Shown: piece after piece, positions 18,274-24,889 of the stretch
Layout of the letters: each line of letters opens with the position of its first letter
How positions within the stretch are numbered: the first letter of the stretch is position 1
Origin: Rubrivivax sp.
GTDB taxonomy: Bacteria; Pseudomonadota; Gammaproteobacteria; Burkholderiales; Burkholderiaceae_C
Length of the DNA: 64,000 nucleotides
Assembly: GCA_022842595.1 (NCBI GenBank)
Contig: JALHPF010000007.1
Location: 1 to 64,000 of the forward strand
Direction: 5' to 3'
The notes under the pieces: generated by a model
Seen by the model: the letters and a program-made list of their open reading frames with translations, nothing else
Told to the model about the DNA's origin: nothing
The model's database searches: none
Program-made: the position numbers and the translations under genes

Positions 18274-18641
18274 TGGCTGCCGAACGCCGCGTCCTGGTTC
18301 TCGACGACGACGCACTGGTCGGCATGCTGATCGAAAGCGTGGCCCGCATCGACGGCGCTCTGGCACGGCTGACGGCACAGCCCAGCGAGTTCCTGCAGGC
18401 ACTGCAGGCCTGGGCACCCACCCACATCGTGCTCGACCTCACCCTGCCGGAGATGAGCGGCGAAGACGTGCTGCGTGAGCTGGCGAGCTCACCCTGCAGT
18501 GCGCGCATCGTGCTCAGCAGCGGTGTCGACGCCGAACGGCTGGAGGCTGCCGCGCAACTGGCGCGCAGCCTGGGCCTGGACCTGGCGGGCACCTTGAGCA
18601 AGCCGTTCCTGCCCGCGACACTTCGCGCCTTGCTGAGCTGA
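18273..18641 (+). CDS. Receiver-only response regulator
   Basis: A single receiver domain of 122 residues with no output module. The acidic pocket is DDD (11-13), the phosphoacceptor is Asp 55 in VLDLTLPEMSG, the switch region is LSSG (81-84) and the conserved Lys is 110 in SKPF. It follows the truncated PAS protein with a TGATG overlap. The natural kinase that would have fed it appears deleted in the upstream gene, so it now probably receives phosphate from the divergent hybrid kinase or another kinase. Possible roles are phosphate sink or single-domain signal relay. Confidence 0.9.
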   Translation: MAAERRVLVLDDDALVGMLIESVARIDGALARLTAQPSEFLQALQAWAPTHIVLDLTLPEMSGEDVLRELASSPCSARIVLSSGVDAERLEAAAQLARSLGLDLAGTLSKPFLPATLRALLS

Positions 18642-18661
18642 GCTCTTCCATCCGGCCAAGG

Positions 18662-18679
18662 CCGCGGGGAAAACCGCGG
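18662..18679. terminator. GC-rich hairpin between convergent receiver genes
   Basis: CCGCGG-GGAAAA-CCGCGG can fold with a 6-bp stem and GGAAAA loop. It lies about 20 bp after one receiver gene and about 30 bp before the 3' end of the next, so it could end both transcripts. No T-run. Confidence 0.4.
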
Positions 18680-18712
18680 GGAAGTGGTCAAAGGGAAGGG
18701 GCACCGACACGG

Positions 18713-19129
18713 TCAGTCGGACTTGTCGGCCTCTGCGGAACGGTTCAGGCAGTACTCGACGAGGGCATCGATTTCACCGGACTTGTCGAAGACCTTGCTT
18801 GCGCCCAGCGCCATGCAGTGGCGACGGACGTCTTCGGTGGCGTAGTTCGTCAGCACGACACGTTCCACCTTGGTACCGGCTTCCAGCAAGGCCTTGAGCA
18901 CCCCCATGCCCGAACCCTGGGCCAGGAAGATGTCGATGATCGCAATGTCGACAGGCTGGCTGGTGTCGGTCAGGCGGCGCACTGCCGTCGCCTCGTCTTC
19001 GGCGGTACCGACCACCCGCAGCGGCGTCATTTCCTCGAGCGTGGCGACCAGGTTCTCGCGAATGACGGGACTGTCTTCGACGATGAAGGCGCGCAGCGAT
19101 CTCATGAGTTGGGGGGACAAGGCTTTCAT
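18713..19129 (-). CDS. Receiver-only response regulator
   Basis: A receiver domain of 138 residues; an internal ATG at 19105 (MRSLRAFIVEDS) is an alternative start close to the domain edge. The acidic pair is in VEDS (18-20), the phosphoacceptor is Asp 66 in IIDIFLAQGSGMG, Thr/Tyr switch residues are in LTNYATED, and the Lys is in FDKSGE (about 115). No output domain is present. The upstream intergenic region carries a CRP-like dyad TGTAGG-N6-CCGACA (19188-19205) 59 bp from the start, next to a Crp/Fnr gene. This family of REC proteins next to Crp/Fnr and NarL regulators seems to be a signalling unit. Confidence 0.88.
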   Translation of the reverse strand: MKALSPQLMRSLRAFIVEDSPVIRENLVATLEEMTPLRVVGTAEDEATAVRRLTDTSQPVDIAIIDIFLAQGSGMGVLKALLEAGTKVERVVLTNYATEDVRRHCMALGASKVFDKSGEIDALVEYCLNRSAEADKSD

Positions 19130-19187
19130 GGAAGCCGAGTGTGCGGCCGCCTTGGGTCGGAGGCTATCAGGGCAGCCGCTGCGTCAG

Positions 19188-19205
19188 TGTAGGACGTGAC
19201 CGACA
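19188..19205 (-). promoter_or_regulatory. CRP-like dyad, site 1
   Basis: TGTAGGACGTGACCGACA: arms TGTAGG and CCGACA with a 6-bp spacer, the 6-6-6 geometry of Crp/Fnr-family boxes. The centre is about 67 bp upstream of the receiver gene start at 19129, and 45 bp from the 3' end of the Crp/Fnr gene. Related dyads occur at 20742, 29179 and 32757. Confidence 0.6.
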
Positions 19206-19249
19206 AACGACCGCGGCCGTGCGGTCCTGCCGGCCTGGCCAGGCCAGAT

Positions 19250-19996
19250 TCAGATGAGCGGCCGCTCGGGCGGCACGCCGTCACCCCAGACATCGGCCAC
19301 TCGCGCCAGCGCTCTCGGGTTGGGCAGGGAGAGCAGGCCGTCCTCGATGTGGTGCAGGCCCAGCCGCTCCAGTTCACGCAGCGTGCGGTGCGTATGCGCC
19401 AGCGACAAGCCCAGTGCGTCGGCCATGTGCTGCTGCGTCAGCGGGAACGGCACACGCTGGCGCTGCTCTGGCGGCAGCAAGGCCGCGGCGCGCTTGAACA
19501 GCAGCATCAGCAGCGTGGCCAGCCGCTCCTTGGCGCTGCGCCGGCCCACCGACAGCAGGTTGTTGTCGACCAGCGACTCCTCATGCGCCGCCAGCCAGGT
19601 GATGTCGTAGCCCAACTCAGGCGCCTGGCGGTGCAACTCCCAGACCGCGTCTCGCGGAAACGGGCACAGCCAGACTTCGGTGAGCGCTTCGACGCCGTGC
19701 GTGGCGCCATCGGCCACCTTCTGCTGCAGGCCGATGAAGTCGCCCGGCAGCAGGAAGTTCAGGATCTGGCGGCGGCCGTCGGTCAATGTCTTGTAGCGGA
19801 AGGCCCAGCCCGCGAACAAGGTGTACAGCGCGGTCTGCGCTGCGCCTTCGGCGATCAGCACCGCGCCCATCGGGCGCACGATCTGGTCGCCACGCAGGCT
19901 TTCGATCAGTTGCAGCTCACGCTTCTGCTGCTGCTTGAAGATGGCCACGTCGCGTAGCGGGCAGTGGCTGCAGGGAGTGTTGACGATGCCGCGCAT
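19250..19996 (-). CDS. Crp/Fnr family transcriptional regulator with N-terminal CxxC
   Basis: 248 residues: cNMP-type beta-roll sensor (about 25-140, with LLPGDFIGLQ), dimer helix (about 140-165) and a winged helix (about 165-235). The N-terminus has CSHC (Cys 9 and 12) and one more Cys at 111, but the third N-terminal Cys of a true FNR cluster is missing, so an intact oxygen-sensing 4Fe-4S site is doubtful. The recognition helix reads LGLSLAHTHRTLRELERLGL: the Arg-Glu of E. coli CRP is replaced by Leu-Ala while the later Arg is kept, which predicts a changed DNA half-site. Four TGTMGG-N6-CCKACA-like boxes in the window are candidate targets. It lies 32 bp after the NarL-type regulator gene on the same strand. 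Confidence 0.92.
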   Translation of the reverse strand: MRGIVNTPCSHCPLRDVAIFKQQQKRELQLIESLRGDQIVRPMGAVLIAEGAAQTALYTLFAGWAFRYKTLTDGRRQILNFLLPGDFIGLQQKVADGATHGVEALTEVWLCPFPRDAVWELHRQAPELGYDITWLAAHEESLVDNNLLSVGRRSAKERLATLLMLLFKRAAALLPPEQRQRVPFPLTQQHMADALGLSLAHTHRTLRELERLGLHHIEDGLLSLPNPRALARVADVWGDGVPPERPLI

Positions 19997-20028
19997 GACA
20001 GGGGGCGGTCAGGGCCGTGGCGCGGTGA

Positions 20029-20658
20029 TTACTGCACCAGCCCGTTCTTGAGCGCGTAGTAGGTCAGGTCGCTGTTGCTCTGCAGACTGAGCTTCTCCAG
20101 CACACGGCTGCGGTAGGTGCTGACGGTCTTCACGCTCAGGAACATGCTCTCGGCAATGGCACCCACGGTCTCGCCCTTGGCCAGGCGCAGGAAGACCTGC
20201 AGTTCGCGTTCGCTCAGCGCATCGTGCGGCGCCTCGTTGCCGCCGTTCAGCTGTTCGGCCAGCAGTTCGGCCACGACCGGGGTGACGTACTTGCGACCCC
20301 GCACCACGGTGCGAACCGCGGTAGCGATTTCTGCCGGGTCACAGTCCTTGCCCAGGTAGGCACTGGCGCCCTGTTTCAGCAGGGTGACAGCGTAGGTCTG
20401 CTCGGGAAAACCGCTGAGGATGATGACCGGCAGGTCGGGGAAACGTGCCTTGATGGCCTGCAGCGCGTCGATGCCGCCATGCTCGGGCATCGACAAGTCC
20501 ATCAGCAGTACGTCCACCGTGCCGCTGCGCGCCAGCTCCAGTGCTTCACGGCCGTTGGCCGCCTCGCCAGTGACACGCAGGTCGACTTCGTCGCCCAAGA
20601 CCTGGCGCAGCCCGGTGCGTACGAGCACGTGGTCGTCGACGATGCCGATGTTGATCAT
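20029..20658 (-). CDS. NarL/FixJ-type response regulator
   Basis: A 209-residue two-domain regulator: receiver (about 1-120) with VDDH (8-10), phosphoacceptor Asp 54 in LLMDLSMPEHGG and Lys in LGKD; LuxR-type HTH (about 145-205) with LSERELQVFLRLAKGETVGAI and VSTYRSRVLEKL. It needs a HisKA_3 kinase partner, but none is next to it; the only such kinase in the window is the CHASE3 kinase about 9 kb away. Upstream are a 19-bp palindrome and a CRP-like dyad. It probably forms one transcription unit with the Crp/Fnr gene 32 bp downstream. Confidence 0.93.
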   Translation of the reverse strand: MINIGIVDDHVLVRTGLRQVLGDEVDLRVTGEAANGREALELARSGTVDVLLMDLSMPEHGGIDALQAIKARFPDLPVIILSGFPEQTYAVTLLKQGASAYLGKDCDPAEIATAVRTVVRGRKYVTPVVAELLAEQLNGGNEAPHDALSERELQVFLRLAKGETVGAIAESMFLSVKTVSTYRSRVLEKLSLQSNSDLTYYALKNGLVQ

Positions 20659-20711
20659 GAAGCGGGCCTGGTGGGTAGCGGGGTGACATGCAGTATCTCA
20701 ACTGCCCCTGC

Positions 20712-20730
20712 CGCCGTCTGACAGACGGCG
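20712..20730. promoter_or_regulatory. 19-bp perfect palindrome upstream of NarL-type regulator
   Basis: CGCCGTCTG-A-CAGACGGCG: 9-bp perfect arms, one central base, 54-72 bp upstream of the regulator start and 34 bp past the 3' end of the small membrane-protein gene. It could be an autoregulatory operator or a terminator of the upstream gene. Confidence 0.5.
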
Positions 20731-20741
20731 CACGGCCCGCG

Positions 20742-20759
20742 CGTCGGACACTTCCTACA
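20742..20759 (-). promoter_or_regulatory. CRP-like dyad, site 2
   Basis: CGTCGGACACTTCCTACA: arms (C)GTCGG and CCTACA with 6-bp spacer; one mismatch from TGTMGG. The centre is about 92 bp upstream of the NarL-type regulator start at 20658. The 17-nt core matches site 1, read on the opposite strand, at 15 of 17 positions. Confidence 0.55.
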
Positions 20760-20764
20760 TCGGC

Positions 20765-20956
20765 TCAGACGGCGCCGGTTGGCCCCTTGCCAGGCGCCGG
20801 GTTGCCACCTTCGGCTTCCCAGCGCTGCACTTCAGGTGCGGCCACATCGGCTGCGGCGCGGCCGCGTTGACGCGCGGATTCGCGGTTGATCCAGAGTCGC
20901 AGTGCCTGCGCTGCGAGACCGCTGGTGATGGCCAGGGCGATGATCTTTTTCAGCAT
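20765..20956 (-). CDS. 63-aa single-pass membrane protein
   Basis: A small protein starting at ATG 20956 with AAGGA 7 nt upstream; longer frame extensions lack a ribosome site. Residues 1-22 (MLKKIIALAITSGLAAQAL) form one hydrophobic helix; the remainder is hydrophilic, Arg/Glu/Ala-rich. Not recognised as a named family. It is at the end of the lipid-transport gene series but has its own 128-bp upstream region holding CCGACA and CCTACA elements. A role in stress or envelope is possible only by context. Confidence 0.72.
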   Translation of the reverse strand: MLKKIIALAITSGLAAQALRLWINRESARQRGRAAADVAAPEVQRWEAEGGNPAPGKGPTGAV

Positions 20957-21031
20957 GGTGAAGGTCCTTCGGATGGGCTGGATGGTTGGGGACACTGAGC
21001 CGACATCGTCGCGGCCGGTCGCCGCCAGGCC

Positions 21032-21063
21032 TGTAGGACCCGGCGTCAGCCCGATGTCGGACA
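21032..21063 (-). promoter_or_regulatory. CCGACA-N17-CCTACA element
   Basis: Read on the minus strand, CCGACA and CCTACA are separated by exactly 17 bp, ending 76 bp upstream of the 63-aa gene. The same pair with the same 17-bp gap occurs upstream of the gene starting at 32663 (71 bp before it). TGTCGGACA at 21055-21063 is itself a 9-bp palindrome. It could be an unusual promoter or paired regulator half-sites. Confidence 0.4.
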
Positions 21064-21084
21064 GCAGCGAACAAGCGCTGGCCC

Positions 21085-21714
21085 TCAAGGGGTCGCACCG
21101 GCGGCGATACGCTGGGCCAGGCGCCACAGGGCCAGCCGGTGCGCCGCCACCACGCTGGCGGCGTCGGCACCGTTCAGCGGCACATCGACGTCAACCTGCC
21201 CAACCTGCGGCGGCGCGCCTTGGCTGGCGTCTTCGAGCGTCCAGCGCGCCTGCAGCCGCAGCACGCCCGCCGCCGGTTCGGCCTGCAGGCCCAGCACCTG
21301 AACCCGCAGGCGCTGCCGGGCCCCCACGGCCGTCGGGGCGGGTGCGGGCCACACCCTGCTCGTGCCGCGCAACAAGGCCAGGTCGTGAAGCAAGAGGCGC
21401 GGCACGGCTTCGGCCAGCGGCTCGGCCCAGCGCTCGCCCGGCAGGGGTTCGACGCGGCCCTGGCCACGGTCGACGAGGATCTCCTCGCGGTCCAGGTAAG
21501 CCGGCAGGGTCGGGCGCATCGCCACTTCCCAGATGCCCGACAGGGGGATGGCGTCGGCCGCTGCAGCAGCCGTGGCTGGCGAAGCAGGCTCGGGCGCGGC
21601 CAGGGGCAGGCGGCGCAGGCGAACCGCGGGCGAGGTGCCGCAGCCGGCGCCCAGCATCAGCAGGCCGGCGCCTGTGGCCAACAGGGCACGGCGAGCCAAG
21701 GTGTCAAGGTTCAT
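21085..21714 (-). CDS. ABC-type transport auxiliary lipoprotein (PqiC-like)
   Basis: A 209-residue envelope lipoprotein with signal ending LGAGC (Cys about residue 25). The body has RLRRLPLAAPEP and the family pattern LPAYLDREEILVDRGQGRVEPLPGERWAEPL (a longer run shortened here in meaning: beta strands then conserved Trp-Ala-Glu), typical of the PqiC/YmbA domain that binds the outer membrane end of MCE transporters. It overlaps the MCE gene by 11 bp, so it is the last of the lipid-transport operon. It likely helps dock the MCE bridge in the outer membrane. Confidence 0.88.
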   Translation of the reverse strand: MNLDTLARRALLATGAGLLMLGAGCGTSPAVRLRRLPLAAPEPASPATAAAAADAIPLSGIWEVAMRPTLPAYLDREEILVDRGQGRVEPLPGERWAEPLAEAVPRLLLHDLALLRGTSRVWPAPAPTAVGARQRLRVQVLGLQAEPAAGVLRLQARWTLEDASQGAPPQVGQVDVDVPLNGADAASVVAAHRLALWRLAQRIAAGATP

Positions 21715-22738
21715 CGCTGCGGCCCTTCAGCAGGATTTCGGGTGAGTCGTCCAGGCGGCGCGCCAGGTCGCGCACGGCGCGCGCGGCGCGCGAGACGTCG
21801 CGGGCGGCCTGCTGCGTGTCCTGAAGCAGCGGGGACTCGTCGTCGGCGGCCAGGCGCAGCGCATTGGCGCTGCGAGCCACGTCGTCGGCGGTGGCCTGCA
21901 GGCGCTGCACCAGGATCGAATCGGGCGAGAGGAGGGCGCCGGCGTTGGCCGAGGCTTGTTCGAATCGGCGGGCGGCCGATCCCAGCTGGTCGGCCGCGTT
22001 GCCGGCACGCGCCAGGGTCTGGCTGGTGCTGGCGGCCAGCGGGCCGATGTTCTGTTCGATGCGCTGCGCCAGCCGCCGGATGTCGGCCGCAGCGGCAGCA
22101 GCGGCGACGACGCCGGCCTTCAGCTCGGGCCCGGCGGCGAGTTCGCGAACGCTGCGCGCGGTTTCGGAGATGTCGTTGACGAGGCGCCGGAAGTCGAGGC
22201 CGTCGAGCTGGTTCTTCAGGTTCTGGATGGTGGCGTCCTGGGTCGGAATCTCGGTCAGGCCGCGGGCGGCGCCTGAAGGCGGGCTCAGCGCACGCACAGG
22301 GCGGTCGGGGCGCAGGTCGAGGTCGACGTAGAGCTGGCCGGTGACGAGGCTCTGCATGCCGAGCTGGGCCCGCAGGCCGCGCTGCAGCAGGGGTGCGAGC
22401 AGTGCGCCGCCACCCTGCGCGGCCGCAGCCGCGCCGACACCCACGCCCAGCCGGCGCAGCACGTCGGCGTCGAGCTCGGCAATGACCGGGATCACGTAGT
22501 TGCCTGTGCCTTCGTCCCAGCGCACGTCGATGCTGTCCACCGTGCCCACCTGCACGCCGCGGAACACCACCGGCGCGCCCAGTTGCAGGCCATAGACCGA
22601 ACCCGAGAAATGCATGACCGCGCGTTCCTTGCGCTGCAGCAAGTCCTGCCCGCCAATGGCCAGCAGCAGCAGGACCAGCAGGCCGATGGCGCCGACGACG
22701 AAGCTGCCGATGAGGGTGGGGCTGAATGGGCGCTTCAT
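21704..22738 (-). CDS. MCE (MlaD family) substrate-binding protein
   Basis: 344 residues, anchored by one TM helix (about 10-30, SFVVGAIGLLVLLLLAIGG). The MCE domain (about 40-120) holds VVFRGVQVGTVDSIDVRWD, the hallmark of MlaD/PqiB/YebT/Mce proteins that form hexameric rings across the periplasm and shuttle lipids. The C-terminal half is a long Ala/Arg-rich helix, as in proteins that extend a tube. It overlaps the ATPase gene by 4 bp. Its length resembles non-classical MlaD-like proteins that pair with PqiC lipoproteins rather than the 180-residue E. coli MlaD. Confidence 0.92.
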   Translation of the reverse strand: MKRPFSPTLIGSFVVGAIGLLVLLLLAIGGQDLLQRKERAVMHFSGSVYGLQLGAPVVFRGVQVGTVDSIDVRWDEGTGNYVIPVIAELDADVLRRLGVGVGAAAAAQGGGALLAPLLQRGLRAQLGMQSLVTGQLYVDLDLRPDRPVRALSPPSGAARGLTEIPTQDATIQNLKNQLDGLDFRRLVNDISETARSVRELAAGPELKAGVVAAAAAAADIRRLAQRIEQNIGPLAASTSQTLARAGNAADQLGSAARRFEQASANAGALLSPDSILVQRLQATADDVARSANALRLAADDESPLLQDTQQAARDVSRAARAVRDLARRLDDSPEILLKGRSDEP

Positions 22739-23574
22739 CGGCTGCCCCGCGAATCGTCGCCGCGACTCAGGAATTCGCGCACCGTATCGGGTCCGCTGTC
22801 GAGCAGCTGCTGCGGCGGGCCCAGGGCCGTCATCGTGCGTTCATGAACGTCCAGGAACAACAGCCTGTCGGCCACGGCGAAGATGCTTTCGAGCTCGTGC
22901 GTCACCATCACCAGGCCGGTGCCGGTGTCGCGCAGGTGCTGCAGCAGGGTGTCCAAGCGGGCGCTGCTCATCGGGTCCAGGCCCGCCGACGGTTCGTCCA
23001 GGAACAGCAGCGGCGGGTCGAGCGCCAGCGCCCGCGCCACCGCAGCGCGCTTGCGCATGCCGCCGCTCAAGGCCGAGGGCGCCAGGTCGAAGGCATCGGG
23101 CAGGCCCACCACTGCCAGCTTGTAGCGTGCCAGTGCTTCGCATTCACGTGGGCTGTAGGGGGCGAACAGCTGCATCGGCAGCATCACGTTTTCGCCCACC
23201 GTCATCGACGACCAGAGAGCGCCGCCCTGGAACATCACGCCGAAGCGCTGGCGCAGTTGCGACTGGGCGGCCGGGTCTGCGGCATAGAAGTCGACCTCAC
23301 CATGCCAGACGCGCCCCGCCAATGGCGTCTGCAGACCCACCAGGTGGCGCAACAAGGTGCTCTTGCCGCAGCCGCTGGCGCCGGCGATCACGAGCACCTC
23401 GCCGGGCTGCAGGCTGAAGTTCAGATCTCGCTGGATGATGGTGTCGCCATGGCCGATGCTCAGGCCTTCGGCCCGCAGCAGCGGCGCTGCCGCCGTGGCG
23501 TCTTTGGCCGCTGGCGCTGGCAGAGGCACAGCGCAGGCCGAAGGCAGGGGCGGTGCCGTCTGGACGTCGTTCAT
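22735..23574 (-). CDS. ABC transporter ATPase of MCE lipid transport (MlaF-like)
   Basis: A 279-residue nucleotide-binding subunit, starting at ATG 23574 with GAGGAA upstream. The first 30 residues are a Pro/Ala-rich extension. Walker A GASGCGKST is at about 62-70, Q-loop MFQGGALWSS follows, the signature LSGGMRKR and Walker B LLFLDEPSAGLDP are about 160-190, then the H-loop VTHELES. The MlaF-type GALWSS motif (rather than a canonical importer Q-loop) supports membership of the MCE lipid system. It lies 47 bp after the permease gene and overlaps the MCE gene. Confidence 0.93.
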   Translation of the reverse strand: MNDVQTAPPLPSACAVPLPAPAAKDATAAAPLLRAEGLSIGHGDTIIQRDLNFSLQPGEVLVIAGASGCGKSTLLRHLVGLQTPLAGRVWHGEVDFYAADPAAQSQLRQRFGVMFQGGALWSSMTVGENVMLPMQLFAPYSPRECEALARYKLAVVGLPDAFDLAPSALSGGMRKRAAVARALALDPPLLFLDEPSAGLDPMSSARLDTLLQHLRDTGTGLVMVTHELESIFAVADRLLFLDVHERTMTALGPPQQLLDSGPDTVREFLSRGDDSRGSR

Positions 23575-23621
23575 GTCGGGTTCCTCATTGCGGTCGTTGG
23601 GCGGCGGTCCGGGGCTCGGTG

Positions 23622-24875
23622 CTACCAGTCCAGTTGATGGAAGATCACGGTGGTGGCGGCTGCGGCCGTCGCCACCCAGACGATGGCCTGCACCACTGCG
23701 GCGGTGGTGGCCAGGCCTACGCCCTGGGCGCTGCGTTCGGCCTGCAGGCCCTGGCGGCAGCCGGCCAGGCCGACCAGCGCGCCGTAGAGCAGGCCCTTGA
23801 ACAGGCCCACGGCCAGGTCCGCCAGCGTCAGCGGCTCGAGGCTGCGCGCCAGGTATTCCTGCCCGGACACGTCGTAGACACCCAGCGCCACCAGGCCGCC
23901 GGCGAGCACGCCGCTGGCCGCGGCCATCACCGTCAGCAGCGGTGCGGCCAGCAGCAGGGCTGCCAGGCGCGGCAACACCAGGAAGTCGACGGGGTCGACG
24001 CCCATGGCACGCAGCGCGTCGATTTCCTCGCTTGCGCGCATGGTGGCCAGCTGCGCCGCGAACGATGCCGCCACACGACCCGCCAGCACGATGCCGACGA
24101 CCAGGGCCGCCACCTCGCGGATCTCGCCAATCGAAAGCAGCGGGGCGACATAGGCCTGCGCACCGAACAGCTGCAACTGTGCGCCCGACATGTAGGCCAG
24201 GATCAGGCCCACCAGCGCGCTCACCAGTGCCACGATGCCCAGGCTGCGCGGGCCCACCTGCTCGAACTGGAAGGCCACGTCGCTGGCGCGCATGGCACTG
24301 CGCACGCCCGGCTGCACGCTGCGGCCCAGCGTCGCCACGGCGGCCAGCACCACCTGGCCGATGAAGGTGAACGTGCGCCGGCGTTCCCCCAGCGCCAGCG
24401 TGGCGCCAAGGCCGATTCGGGCCACCCAGCCCGGCGCCGGCGGCTTGTCCGCTGGCAGCTGGGTGCCGACCGGTAGCTGCGCCACTTGCGCCAGCGCCGC
24501 GTCCAGGCCGGCCTGCAGCGCCGGTGGCAGTGACTGCAGCGTGACGCTGGCGCCCTGGCGGCCTGCGGCCTGCAAGGTCGGCCAGAGCCAGGCTGCCAGA
24601 CGCGGGTCCCAGTCTGTCAGTCCAGAACCGTCCACCACCACTTGCTGCAGCTTCGGCAACGTCGTGGCGCGTGGAAGCCGCACCTGTCGCCAGCCGCCCG
24701 ACAGCCGCAGCACGCCGCACATGGCAACGCCCGCTTCGCCTTGCACTTCGTTCTTTGTGCCGCCCTGCATCTGCCATTGGGCCTGTGGCGCGCCGCTGCG
24801 CTTTGTCCAGCCCAGGCCCGCGAGCACTCGGCGCTGCACGGGTTCCAGCAGGCTGGGTGGTGTCAGGAAGCCCAT
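23622..24875 (-). CDS. MlaE-family permease with N-terminal STAS domain
   Basis: 417 residues. Residues about 45-135 form a STAS (MlaB-like) module with VVVDGSGLTDWDPRLAAWL; the C-terminal 250 residues are the MlaE permease with five to six membrane helices and the conserved EEIDALRAMGVDPVDFLVLPR coupling motif near 290-315. MlaB is a separate protein in E. coli, so this is the common STAS-permease fusion form. It sits 14 bp after the AsmA gene. Together with the downstream ATPase, MCE protein and PqiC-like lipoprotein it should form a complete inter-membrane lipid transporter. Direction and lipid substrate are not known. Confidence 0.92.
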   Translation of the reverse strand: MGFLTPPSLLEPVQRRVLAGLGWTKRSGAPQAQWQMQGGTKNEVQGEAGVAMCGVLRLSGGWRQVRLPRATTLPKLQQVVVDGSGLTDWDPRLAAWLWPTLQAAGRQGASVTLQSLPPALQAGLDAALAQVAQLPVGTQLPADKPPAPGWVARIGLGATLALGERRRTFTFIGQVVLAAVATLGRSVQPGVRSAMRASDVAFQFEQVGPRSLGIVALVSALVGLILAYMSGAQLQLFGAQAYVAPLLSIGEIREVAALVVGIVLAGRVAASFAAQLATMRASEEIDALRAMGVDPVDFLVLPRLAALLLAAPLLTVMAAASGVLAGGLVALGVYDVSGQEYLARSLEPLTLADLAVGLFKGLLYGALVGLAGCRQGLQAERSAQGVGLATTAAVVQAIVWVATAAAATTVIFHQLDW

Positions 24876-24889
24876 GGTCGAAGCGGCTT

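Noticed and set aside
19250..19996. True oxygen-sensing FNR
   Set aside because: Only two N-terminal cysteines plus one internal are present; the third N-terminal Cys needed for the 4Fe-4S cluster is missing.
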